Shown here piece by piece: positions 29,766 through 40,600 of a stretch of DNA of 64,000 bases (positions within the stretch are counted from its first letter, which is position 1; the number at the start of each line of letters is the position of its first letter). The notes below the pieces were generated by a model. That model was not told the origin of the DNA. It was given only the letters and a program-made list of their open reading frames with translations, and ran no database searches. The DNA comes from Pomphorhynchus laevis (lineage: Eukaryota > Acanthocephala > Palaeacanthocephala > Echinorhynchida > Pomphorhynchidae). Location of the stretch: positions 1 to 64,000 of the forward strand of contig WNNJ02002661.1 in the NCBI GenBank assembly GCA_012934845.2. Reading direction: 5' to 3'. The position numbers were made by a program, and so were the translations under genes.

Positions 29766-29773
29766 GTCGGAGC

Positions 29774-30637
29774 TTAGTTAGTTTTTGATGATGTCTTATA
29801 TCCAGTGGTAATAGCGGCAATTCCACAAGACAAATTCTCGTAACGGACTTCTGTAAATCCTCTTGATTTAATAATTTCGCAAAAGTCATGTTGATTAGGA
29901 AATTGTCGTATACTCTCGACTAAGTATTTATACGATTTGAAATCATCAGCGATTAATTCTCCCATTACTGGAATTATGTTCAAACTGTACCATTCGTAGA
30001 GTTGATTGAGTGGCCAAATACCTTCAAATTGACTAAATTCGAGACAACAAAATTTACCGCCGAGTTTCAAAACCCGTAAAGCCTCATCGATAACTTTTTC
30101 AATGTGTACACAATTGCGAATTCCAAAAGCAATGGTGTAAACGTCAAATTGATCATTTTCAAAAGGCAGGTCTTCAGCGTTGCCTAGTACAAAATTCACT
30201 TGCTTATTTTTAAGACTGTGTTGCTGCCCGTATTCCAGCATTTCCTTGTTAATGTCGAGTAAGGTAACGTCTGCAAAATCACCATATCGTTCTATGATCC
30301 GTGTTGCGATATCACCGGTACCGCCGGCGACATCTAGCATTCTTAAGCTCTGGTCAATGCAGTTCTTTTCAAGTAGTTGGGCTACAAAATGGTTCTTCCA
30401 TAAGCGGTGAATACCCACTGACATTACATCATTCATTAGGTCATACTTTTGAGCAACATTCGAGAATACCTCGTTTACTCGATGTGCCTTCTCTTGTTCG
30501 GATACGTTTTGGAAACCAAAATGAGTGCGATTTCTAGTGGTTGACGTTGCCGTAAATCTCCGATTGGGCGATCTGTATAAACAAGTCAATATTGACCTCA
30601 TTATTAGCTTGTTTACTGAAGAAAATTTGCTGATCAT
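29774..30637 (-). CDS. COQ5: COQ5 C-methyltransferase, mitochondrial, 287 aa, single exon
   Basis: COQ5 adds the C2 methyl group (from S-adenosylmethionine) to 2-polyprenyl-6-methoxy-1,4-benzoquinol in ubiquinone synthesis, acting on the matrix side of the inner mitochondrial membrane within the CoQ complex. Residues 1-40 are rich in Arg, Ser and Thr with no acidic residue (MISKFSSVNKLIMRSILTC... RRFTATSTTRNRT), a good mitochondrial leader. THFGFQNVSEQEK marks the conserved start of the mature domain. YDLMNDVMSVGIHRLWK is UbiE/COQ5 signature 1, MLDVAGGTGDIA the SAM-binding loop, LLDINKEMLEYG motif II, FDVYTIAFGIRN motif III and RVLKLGGKFCCLEFS signature 2. The ORF is uninterrupted and of normal length. 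The 3' UTR is almost wholly replaced by a repeat element. Confidence 0.95.
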   Translation of the reverse strand: MISKFSSVNKLIMRSILTCLYRSPNRRFTATSTTRNRTHFGFQNVSEQEKAHRVNEVFSNVAQKYDLMNDVMSVGIHRLWKNHFVAQLLEKNCIDQSLRMLDVAGGTGDIATRIIERYGDFADVTLLDINKEMLEYGQQHSLKNKQVNFVLGNAEDLPFENDQFDVYTIAFGIRNCVHIEKVIDEALRVLKLGGKFCCLEFSQFEGIWPLNQLYEWYSLNIIPVMGELIADDFKSYKYLVESIRQFPNQHDFCEIIKSRGFTEVRYENLSCGIAAITTGYKTSSKTN

Positions 30638-31734
30638 TCTGAACTTAAATCTTTGTATTAATCAATGAAAGCTTTTGGAATTGAGTTGAATCTGTAAATG
30701 ATATATCAAAAGTATATATATAATTAAACACGAATCACATAAAGTGTGTTTTAAGGTTTGTGATTCACATAGAGCGCTCCATAGAGCGCGTAGAAATCTA
30801 ATTTTTACAGACAATTCCTGACAATCAACTTCTTACAAACGATTTCATAATTGCAAAATAATAAACTGTAAAATAATATTGTATTAAAGATCAAAAATCG
30901 TGATATTAAAAAATATTTACTTTAATTTAAGAATTTATTTGAATGTATTTTTAAGATAATAAATTTATCAATTATTAAGATATGATAAATACCATAGCAT
31001 ATTAAGTAATTTAATTATCATTTGTGAATTTTATTGTATTAAACATTAAAAATCGTAATTTATTGTGATTCTAATAACTGATTTTAATAACTGCTCGCGC
31101 ACAAATTGTATTACCTTCATAAAGTTCACTTTTAAATGGTTTTTAGTTCTAAATAGTAGCCATTTACGTATATAGTCGTATTGACTATGCGCTTAAGAAT
31201 ACAAAAGACAATAAACTAAATCTTAAATATCAAGATGTAGCAGATTATCACTAGGAAATTGGTTTAAGGCATTGCCTTACACTCGGTCTACCTCAACCTC
31301 TACCTCCTCGAATTACATAGTCTACGAACTTCACTAAAGAACTTCCATAAAGTTCATAACTTACATTTTGTTGATTTCATGATCAAAGCTAATGTTGTAC
31401 AAAATAAATTACATTTTACCATCTGATAATGTTTTACAATCATTTTACAATATAATTCACAGTATGTTTTCTATTGTATTAGAGAATGTGTTATACACTC
31501 GATCTGGCACTGCGATAATTGAAAAATGTTAAATTAAAACAAACCGCGTTTTTTGTCCTTTATTTAAGAGAGAACATAGCGACAGAATTAAAAAGTTGTT
31601 TTATAAAATATTCACCTTTATTAGCGATTTCATTTCTTTGCAAGGTACACTTAAAGTGTACTTTTAGAATAAGCCCCAATACACAACAACAATTTCTTGA
31701 CAAGAAAAAATATACAAGATTTTTCCTGTCAACC
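30638..31734. other. Intergenic AT-rich region upstream of COQ5
   Basis: It holds the presumed COQ5 promoter but no clear elements. A short inverted repeat, GTGATTCACATA / TGTGATTCG-like, lies near 30730-30775. No ORF has recognisable homology. Confidence 0.4.
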
Positions 31735-31797
31735 ACTAGTCCGGGTGTCGGGTCGTGGAGGCAGTGCGCGAACAAAATTACTCCAGACATCGCTATC

Positions 31798-32106
31798 CTA
31801 GGCGACTAACCAGAGTTTTCTTTCAGATAGACCTAGCCGGTCCTCGACCAGTTTTGAGATTAGATTTCTCCACCGGTATCGAGGTTTGCCTCGACGTCTC
31901 TTTCCAGAGAGTCTGAAATGGAAAACCCTCCGAGGGAGGCTATCCTTAGACATCCACCATTCTTCGATGTTGATAACAAGCGACTTTAATCTGAGTCCAT
32001 CGCAGATGAACGAATTCATAACCTTATATCTTAGGCTTAGACCGGCCACACCGCTAACAAACCTCATTTCGGTCGCCTGTATCTGAGATATTATCCTTTC
32101 GGTCAT
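31798..32106 (-). pseudogene. RTE-like LINE C-terminal domain
   Basis: TERIISQIQATEMRFVSGVAGLSLR, LPRRVFHFRLSGKRRRGKPRYRW and RNLISKLVEDRLGL match the C-terminal region of RTE/CFDP2-like LINE proteins. Note the basic RRRGKPRYRWRN stretch. A stop falls at 31800; homology continues downstream. Confidence 0.7.
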
Positions 32107-32268
32107 AACCTCAAATTCATGAACACAGGGTTAAGATAGGAATGAATGTTACGTGGTAAACCGAAAGCTTCGTCCGTAGACTCAACTCTTGATTCACCAC
32201 GACATACCTGTGTAAAGAACGCCTTGCTGTGTTAGCTGCACAAATCCGCTTCTCAATCTCTTTGATGT

Positions 32269-32802
32269 TCATGCCGTCCATCGAGAACAATACCCCAAGA
32301 TACTTGAAATACTCCACCTCAGGAAGAACCTGTTCCCCAATCCGGATTGGCATTGGCACTGAATCCGATACGTACACATAGAGACAGTCTTGTAGGTACT
32401 AACCAACATACCTGACACTTGGCATTCTATCGTGAATCGATCTATTAAGCATTGTAAGTCCTCAGGACAAGAAGCCAACAAAACAACGTTATCTGCAAAA
32501 AGCAGAGATGGTATCCTGATGGAACCAAACTTAAGACCGACATCCGTCAGAGCATCACGTCTCGAAATTTTGTCCATGTAAACAACGAACAACAATGGAA
32601 ACAAAGAAGTACCCTGGCGAAGCCCAACGTGTACTAGAAATGATTCAGATTTTCTACCAAAAACACAAGCACAATTCATACTTTGTTCATACAGAGAAGT
32701 CACAGCTACCCGAACATAGTGTGGTACTTCATACTCTCTTAGTACCTCCCAAGCGTCTCTAGCGATACTCGCTCGAACGCCTTCTCCAAATCTACAAAAC
32801 AC
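32269..32802 (-). pseudogene. RTE-like RT palm (motifs B and C)
   Basis: AWEVLREYEVPHYVRVAVTSLYEQSM, VHVGLRQGTSLFPLLFVVYMD (motif B, with the usual CPLSP changed to TSLFP) and SLLFADNVVLLASCPEDLQ (motif C). The catalytic FADD is FADN here, so even this open piece is catalytically dead. A further piece IRIGEQVLPEVEYFKYLGVLF lies in another frame at 32117-32377. Confidence 0.75.
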
Positions 32803-33043
32803 ATGTAGACCGGTTGAGTGAACTCACAAGACCGTTCAAGGATAGTTGAGAGAGTAAAGAGTTAATCCGTAGTTCCAGGACCTAGACGAAAGCGGCATTG
32901 TTACTCTTGCAACTGTCCCTCAACAATAGGTCGTATCTTTAACTGAAGAATACTAGCAACAAATAACTTATCAGTTTAGCTAAGACGAGTGATGCCCCGA
33001 TAATAGAAAAACATGTTTCGATCACCTTTCTTAAAGATCAGTT

Positions 33044-33569
33044 TTACCAACTCAGTTCGTCACTTACTAGAAACCTTGTCGACATCAATGTAACGTTTAT
33101 GATCAGTGTTAGACACTTTATGCCAACAACGTAGAGAGCCTTTAAAGCTTCAGCACGAATCTCGCCTACTCCAGAAGACTTGCAATTAGGAAATTTTATA
33201 ACAACAGCAATGATCTCTTTCAAAGAGATGAGCTCCTTCGTTGGTTCTAAAGGCGCTACTTCTAGAAGAGAAAGCATATCCACCGGATTAAGAAAACTCC
33301 TAAAATGATCTTTCCAACAATCAAGAATTTCTTCAAATATCAGTCAGCATAGATCCTCTCTTGTCATATACAGTTTGTTGATTTTTCTGCTTTCCAACAC
33401 AAAGGTTCCTGATCGTCGCCCAAAAGATCTTCGAAGCTGACCTATAATCAAGTTCAAAGTACTCTCCAAACTTCTCCCAAGCCACCTTCTTCGCTTCTGT
33501 AACTGCTCGAGCTGAAGCTCCCTTTGCTTTTCGGTACTTGTCTACAGTTTCCACTGATTTATCTGACAA
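33044..33569 (-). pseudogene. RTE-like linker and RT fingers
   Basis: [45 protein letters not shown] is followed in another frame by PTKELISLKEIIAVVIKFPNCKSSGVGEIRAEALKAL, the K..GxDEIR..-type block before motif 1. Frameshifts separate the blocks. Confidence 0.65.
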
Positions 33570-33741
33570 AGTTGCCTTATAAGCCAGCTTCTTCTGTTAG
33601 ACAAAATCTCTAACTGTTGATGTTCACCAAGCAGTTCGATTATCAAGCACATAATGCCTTCGAGCCACAACTTTTCACAGTAGTTTTGTCCAGCGAGGAT
33701 CTGAACATCTCTCATTCCCGATCAATGCTCCTCACATTTTT

Positions 33742-34248
33742 TCAACTGAGAGACGTCCTCCTAGATGTATCCAGGAAAACGTTCTTTGACAGAAACATCT
33801 GCTGACGCTCCCGGCACGCCCTCACACAACGTTTGAGTTTACTTAACTTGTCTAGCATCCGATCCTGCCATCGAAGTTTACTAACTACAAAGTAGTGATC
33901 GGTTGACAGCTCAGCCCCTCTCTTCACACGAGTGTCCAGAACATAACGTCGCATATCAGATGAAACGATTACAAAATCGATCATTGATATTTGTCTGAGA
34001 GAATCCTGATGCCATATACATTTATGGATCTCCTAATGCTCAAACATGGTGTTGGTTATGCACAAATTGTTACGCGAACAAAAATGCAATAATTTAACAC
34101 CATTCGCATTCAGATTAGAGAGTCCAATCCTCCCCAACACTCCCTTCCAAGTGCTACTGTTACTACCAACATGAGCATTAAAGTCACCCAATAGAACGAG
34201 GAAAGCTCCAACCAGAGTACTATCAAGCAGAGCCTGAAGATTTTCCAC
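33742..34248 (-). pseudogene. RTE-like AP endonuclease
   Basis: FLVLLGDFNAHVGSNSSTWK (GDFNAH motif), LSNLNANGVKLLHFCSRN, MIDFVIVSSDMRRYVLDTR and GAELSTDHYFVVSKLRWQ. The two pieces lie in different frames, split near 34010. Confidence 0.7.
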
Positions 34249-34529
34249 GAAGGCTGCTATTCCGAGATAATGTTAAGAGCATACGCACAACAGTTATCTC
34301 TTTCCCCCTTTGACTAAACGCCTCAGAGGAGCCAGCCTTTCGTTTACTGGATTGAAATTCTCTACCACGAACGACACTTGTGGACTTGTATCCCTACACC
34401 CGTCTGTATTCGCTTTCCGTTCTAATTCCCGAATAGTTCAAGGTTCCACTTTAATCCAAAGGTTTAGTTTTAGTTCCAGAATAGTGAAGAGAAGACACAC
34501 CGACTATTTCTGGATCGAAGCGAACCAAG

Positions 34530-35622
34530 AGAAGTCCTCCTGGATGTAACCAAGAAAACGATCTTTGACAGAAACATCTTTTGACGCTTCTAGCACGCCC
34601 TCACACATCGTTTAGGCTTACCAGGCTTGTCTAGCATCTGATGCGGCCATCGAACTTTACTAAATACAAGGTAGTGATCGGTTGACAGCTCAGCCCCACG
34701 AGAACAAAAGTGCAATAATTCAACACCACTCCCATTCAGATCAGATAGTCCGTTCCTCCCCAACACTCCCGTCCAAGTGATACTGTCGCAAGAGCATTAA
34801 AGTCACCCAATAGAACGAGGGAATCTCCAACAAGAGTACTATCAAGCAGAGCCTGAAGATCTTCCACGAAGGCTGCCTATTCCGAGATAATGTTGGAATC
34901 ATACGCACACATAACAGTTATCCCTTTTCCCTCTTTAACTAAAAGTCTCAGAGACGCCAGCCTTTCGTTTACTGGATTAAACCTCTCTACTACGAACGGC
35001 AACCAGGAAATTGTAAGTACCATACACCCGCCTACCGTCGCTTTCCGTTATTAACTCCCGAATAGTTCAAAGTTCAACCTTTATACAAAAGTTTAGTTCC
35101 AGTTCCAGAATAGTGAAAAGAAGTCACTACACTATTTCAAGACCGAAGCGAGCTATCCCTTCAACTAGTTCTGTCTCCTTCCCCGTCAGCAAGATGACAT
35201 TCCACCTTCCTACATGAAGGCTAGTCCGCTTTGGATGTTGCTACCCCTTTCGTTGTCTTCGTACAACTGCCTGGTCACACGGCACCCGAATGTGAAAACT
35301 CTTCCGGTCAGTGGTGAGTTGATAATTGTTCTTCGCATTTAATTTATATTTTGTAAATTTGTTGCTTGTCATTTTCATTGTCTTCGTTTGTTTGTTCGAA
35401 TATCACCAGTTCCCTATATCTTTAATGATTCAACATCGGTACTGTAAGGAAACAGGTCTCCGAGACTCTCTTCCGCCTTTTCGTCCATTGTCCAATCTGC
35501 CGTTGGAGTCATCGCTGTGATTTTGTTTGTTCGGATATGTCCCGTTCCAGATATCCTTTGATGATCCAGCATTGCTATTGTAAGGAAATATTCCTCCGTG
35601 ACTCTCTTTCGCCTTTTCGTCC
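34530..35622 (-). mobile_element. RTE-like LINE 5' fragment, inverted twin of 28095-29215
   Basis: This minus-strand leader and endonuclease piece has only scattered differences from 28130-29200. For instance, the 64-codon reading frame antisense to the leader is identical in both. It has an internal deletion of about 200 nt in the endonuclease (GAELSTDH region fused to LLHFCSRN region near 34697) and ends at about 34530 against the longer RTE copy. Together with 28095-29215 it forms a large inverted repeat around COQ5. Confidence 0.7.
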
Positions 35623-35639
35623 ATGTACACGATTTAGTG

Positions 35640-36984
35640 AAATCTATTTTAAACCAAAAAGTGATATTTTTTGTAATTATTATATTCAATAATAATTAAT
35701 TAAAAAGTTACATTGAAAACGCTTCCACTAACAATACAGATCACAAGCTTTATTTACAATTTGATTATTCTAATAGTTTTAAACGTTAGATCTCTTTGCG
35801 GCTACGTTTAAAAAACGTGTCTAGCGAAAGTCAGTTGTGTCGCAACTATAAATCTTTGAAAATCCTCTAAAAACAGTAAATATATCAATAAGTTTTGAGC
35901 TTTTATATATTGGGTTACAGTAATTTGTCAAAAACATACTTAAAATATTAAGATTAGAATATGAATTTAGTTATTGCTCTTATTATTTGATAGAACGCAA
36001 AGATTTGATCGATTTTACTCATTAAGACTAGAAAACTAATTATTTTCATTTTTTAATATAAAAATTACGATTTTTCCCTTAATTTTATCATAGTGTAAAT
36101 TGACCCGCTTTATTTCCGGGTTCACGTTACGATTTTAAAATTAAAGTTGAAATAATCTTAAATCGGTCATTAATCGTAATAAACTAGATATTTACAATCT
36201 AATAAATTATAAATTATTAAAAATTGAATTTTTTTTATTAAATTATTAGTTATTAAATTACCATGGTTTTCTTTAACGACTTTGGAAAGATTCTTTGATG
36301 TAACCTCACTATTTTCCATTCAGGATTATCATTTTCATAGATGAATAGATTTCATAGATTGCATAAATTTTATACTCTATGGCATAATTTCATATTCTAG
36401 TTTTCTGATTGCCACTTGACCATTGTATTAAATCACCACAAATATTATAAATGGCTAGTTTTTATATTAACTGCCTGGATTCTAGGAAAACAAATCCCCG
36501 TTATGGGGATATAGTTTTATTCAATAAATGAATTGATATGTTTTCATTCAATAAATGTTATCTAATGCATTCATTTATTGAGAATAAAACATGATGGCAT
36601 TTAAACATTTACTGATCAAAAATCGTGCAAGTGTAAATCGCTTGTTTGTATTCGTGACAAAAACGATAACCCAGGGTAATCATGGATCAATATTATTTAT
36701 ATAAATAGAGACTAATTAGTGTATCGGAAAAAATCTATTTCGAAAAGTGTCATGCTAGTAAGGAGTCTACATATTCGCAGGAATTTCGTGCAATTTTATA
36801 ACGACTTGCTGGATTCTATATAAACCATCCAAGTATTACAGCATGTTGAAATGTTAGTACTCAGTGCCTGCGCTCTGAGGATCTACCGAGTACTAACGTC
36901 GGCTGAGGATGATGATAGGGGTTAGGTCGTGTTGCAACTTATTCGTGACGATATTCGTTAACTAGTTTGCAGACATGTTTAGAA
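35640..36984. other. AT-rich intergenic region
   Basis: No gene is recognised. Short hairpins occur, for example TTCATTCAATAAATG / CATTCATTTATTGAG at 36543-36590 and TTAGTACTC...GAGTACTAA at 36858-36898. Confidence 0.4.
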
Positions 36985-37290
36985 TTAGAATATAGAGCAG
37001 TATATTCTAATATATATATTCTGTGTCACTGAATCGTGGCTCCATTAATATATTGTTGATGTTGCTGTTGACATTCGAGGGTGTCGCCTAGTCGAAGCGA
37101 TAGGAAATCAGGTAACGTGGTGGAGGAGTTGCTGCTTATATTGAAGATGACTTTTTGATTTCTAACGTTTCTAATGTATGTGACCATTTTTTTCTATTGT
37201 ATTTGAAAGCATCAACTTCCAAATCAAATATGAACATCCGTTCATTTCGCAGATTAATAACTTGCTCTGGAAACCTATTTTAACGAATAT
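36985..37290 (+). pseudogene. LINE endonuclease scrap
   Basis: Plus-strand frames give VTESWLH, then GGGVAAYIEDDFLISNVS, the ETW/ESWL...GGGVA.Y pattern of CR1/Jockey-type LINE endonucleases. Frames change between the two blocks. It lies just past the 3' end of RAD50. Confidence 0.4.
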
Positions 37291-37553
37291 TTAAAGTAGT
37301 CAGTCAATTGAAATAAAGTACATAGAGTACTATATGTAGTATAATATATAGAGTAGTATACTTTTCACACACGGCTTGTAAATATATCATAATTTTTCAA
37401 TATATGGAAAAATTTGAAAATTCAGATTAAATAAAAATTTAATTGAAATTTTAATTAAAATTATAAAAATTAATTATAAAATAAAAAAAAATATTAATTA
37501 TAATTGCTGGTTATGTAATTCAATAATTAAATAACTGTTAACTCAATAATTTA

Positions 37554-37686
37554 TTACTTATCGTCTTTCTGAATTCGGTAAAATTTTTCAACACAGTTCG
37601 ATCGGCATAGCATCTCCACAAAATCTTCATCGTGAGTGATGATAACGAGTTGGAACTGCTTTTGCATACAGCGGGTTTCAATAATT
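37554..37686 (-). CDS. RAD50: RAD50 last exon (H-loop and stop)
   Basis: 133 nt, [43 protein letters not shown] then TAA. It carries the switch histidine (THDEDF). The protein stops right after the VEKFYRI block, without the longer tail of the vertebrate protein. It is 5.5 kb from the previous exon. Confidence 0.95.
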
Positions 37687-40600
37687 CTAAAAATAATATG
37701 TCGTTGAAGCAATTGCTGTTGTTAAACATTTCAATTTATTCGTAAATACAACCGCTAAAGATATTTTAAATACAAAAACTGTATAAAAAACTATTACCAA
37801 GAAGCAACACAGATTCTTACTAAAGCTCATAACTTATATGAGTATACACAAGGGTGTAGTATACACAAGGGTGTATATTTTATTTCAAGGCTGTGAGTTC
37901 GGTTACAACGCTAACGCAAATAAAATATTGATGCTTCTTCGTAACTCGACAATTGAAGTACACATATTTCTTACTGAGCTCAGATCAAGTAAGATGGAAT
38001 AAGCATTATGGGATCGACAATTAACACTGCTGAGTATAGTCAAATACTCATCAGTGTCGGGTGCCGTGTAACTGGGCAGTTGTACGGACACAGCGAAAGA
38101 GGCAACAACATCCGAAGCGGACTAGACTTCAGGTAGGAACGTGGACCATATCGCTAACGGGAAGGAACTATAATTAGTAAAAGAGATGGTTCGCTTCGGT
38201 CAAGAAATAGTCAGAGTGACTATTTCTAGTGACTTTTCTTCACTATTCTGGAACTGGAACAAAACGTGTGGATCAAGGTTGAACCTTGAACTATTCGGGA
38301 GTTACCAACGGAAAGCGAAGACAGACGGGTGTAGGGATACTTACGAGGCATCAGGTTGTCGTTCGTAGTATAAAGATTTAACCCAGTGAACGAAAGGCTG
38401 GTGTCTCTGAGATTTTTAGTCAAAGAGGAAAAGGGAATAGCTGCTGTGTGTGCGTATGCTCCAAACATTATCTCGGAATACACGGTCTTCGTGGAAGATC
38501 TTCAGGTTCTGCTTGATAGTACTCATGTGAGAGATTTAATCGTTTTATTAAGTCATGTTAGTTTCAATGCTCATGTTGTTAGCGACAGTAGAACTTGGAA
38601 GAGAGTGTTGTGGAAGAATGGGCTCTACGATCTGAATGCGATTGGTGTTAAATAATTGCACTTTTGTTCTCGTAACAATTTGTGCATAACCAACACATGT
38701 TTGAACATAAGGAGATCCATAGATGTACATGACATCAGGATTCTCTCAGTCAAAGATCAGTGATATATTTTGTAATTGTTTCATCTGATCTGCGACGATA
38801 TGTTCTGGACACTTGTGTGGAGAGGGGGAATAAGCTGTCAACCGATCACTACATTATAGTTAGTAAGCTTCGATTGCATGACTTAATGTTAGACAAGTCT
38901 GGTAAACACAAACATTGTATGATGGCGCGCTGGGAGCGTCTAACAGATGTTTCTATCAAATAACGTTTTTTGTTACATCAGCGAGGACTTCTTTCGGTTG
39001 CAAGAAAAGGTGCATAACATTGACCAGGAATGGGAGATGCTCAGATCTTCGCTTGCCAAAGCTACTGTGAAAAATTGTGGCTCGAAGGCCTTAAGTGCTT
39101 GTCACGAAGGGAATCCTTGAACTGCTTGATAAACACCAACAGTTAGAGAGCTTGTCCAACAAAAGAAGCTGGCTTATAAGACAACTTTGTCAGATAAATC
39201 AGTGAAAGCTGTAGACAAGTACCAAAGGGCAAAGAGAGCTTCAGCTCGAGCAGTTACTGAAGCGAAGAAGGCGGCTTGGAAGAAGTTTGGATAGCACTTA
39301 GAACTTGATTATAGATCACATTCGAAGATGTTCTGAAGGATGATCAGGAACTTTCGTGCTGGAAAGCAGAAAACTCCTCAAACTGTCTATGACAGAGGAT
39401 CTATGCTGATTGACATTGAAGAAATTCTTGGTTGTTGGAAAGAGTACTTTAGGAATCTTAATCCGATAGATATGCCTTCTCTTGTAGAAGTAGAGCTTTT
39501 AGAACCAACGAAAGAGCTCATCTGTTTGGAAATGATCATTGCTGTTGTAAAAAAACTTCGTAATGGCAAAATCTTTAGGATTAAAGGAGATTCGACATGA
39601 AGCTTTAAAGGCTCTCGACGATGTTGGCATGAAGTGGCTAGCACGGATCTTCAAAGTTGCATTGAAGACTAGCAAGGTTCGTATTGATCTTGGCTAAACA
39701 ACAATAATTGTAACATGCTCGTTAAAAGAGCCACGGTTAAGCTTAAATGCGCGCTTATAGAATTGTCGTAATACTATTAGAAGTCGTCGACTACAGTCAT
39801 TTTTTAATTTGTCTTCATTTTGATTGGACGTAATTAGCGAACCCACGATCGACAAGCTGCAAATTTACGGCTAAATTCTTCTTAATTTTCAGAGTAGCTG
39901 AAATTATTCTTCAGTTTACGCATATATCTAAGAATTGACGATGAGCGAATGTTATCGATCCCTTGCACACTACGGGATTCCCATATGGATTTGGCAAAAT
40001 ATATCTGAATGCCAACACTAAATGTAAGTAAGAATGCAACTTCAATTATAATAATTATTCCGTTCCATCCAATACTAAACACGATATAGACTAAGATTCG
40101 TCATATAGCGAACACTCAGCATCATTCTACACAAATTAAAACGCGATTCAAACTGGGTATGAAAATTAGTCAATATCTATCAGGCAATTCATTTCGATTA
40201 AATAGGTGTAACGACATACGATGCAAAACTTGTGCCGTCTTTGAAACTATCACGATTGTGAAGATCACTGTAACTAAAGGATTGCACCGATCAAAGGTAT
40301 GAGTAATTGCAAAACTTATGTGGTAAGCAAATTAGGCTTAGTAAGGGGCTTAATGCTAGACAATCTTATTATCGAGCGAATAACATAAGTGATGATACAA
40401 TAAATTATGCACCGGAGCATCAGACAATGGACTGCACACAATATTGTGTAGTTGACTGCAATGATAGTGATGGGAATCAACGCTTTAAATTAGAAACGAC
40501 ATTAATAGATCATCTACACACACAGAGAAGGACTAAGGGTGCAACCCTGGTCATCTTTCCGAAGATCCAGGAATTACATAGACGATCAGTCTTGATCATG

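Larger units (their letters stand above)
31735..34530 (-). mobile_element. RTE-like LINE, nearly full length, decayed
   Basis: Reading right to left, the pieces are: part of the 5' leader (34530-34250), the endonuclease (34248-33742), linker [22 protein letters not shown] (33569-33333), RT fingers (33283-33044), RT palm (32802-32269) and the C-terminus (32106 to about 31735). The pieces are in several frames with stops. The C-terminus runs past a stop into DVWSNFVRALPPRPDT, the usual end of this protein family. A second 5' fragment abuts it at 34530. Confidence 0.75.

Noticed and set aside
23640-30637. TYMP and COQ5 as an operon or co-regulated pair
   Set aside because: They are on the same strand but 4.8 kb apart with transposon debris between them and unrelated functions; no trans-splice signal is evident.
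35326-35520. 64-codon ORF identical to one at 28237-28431
   Set aside because: The identity comes from the duplicated RTE-like leader. The frame is antisense to the LINE and has no known similarity.
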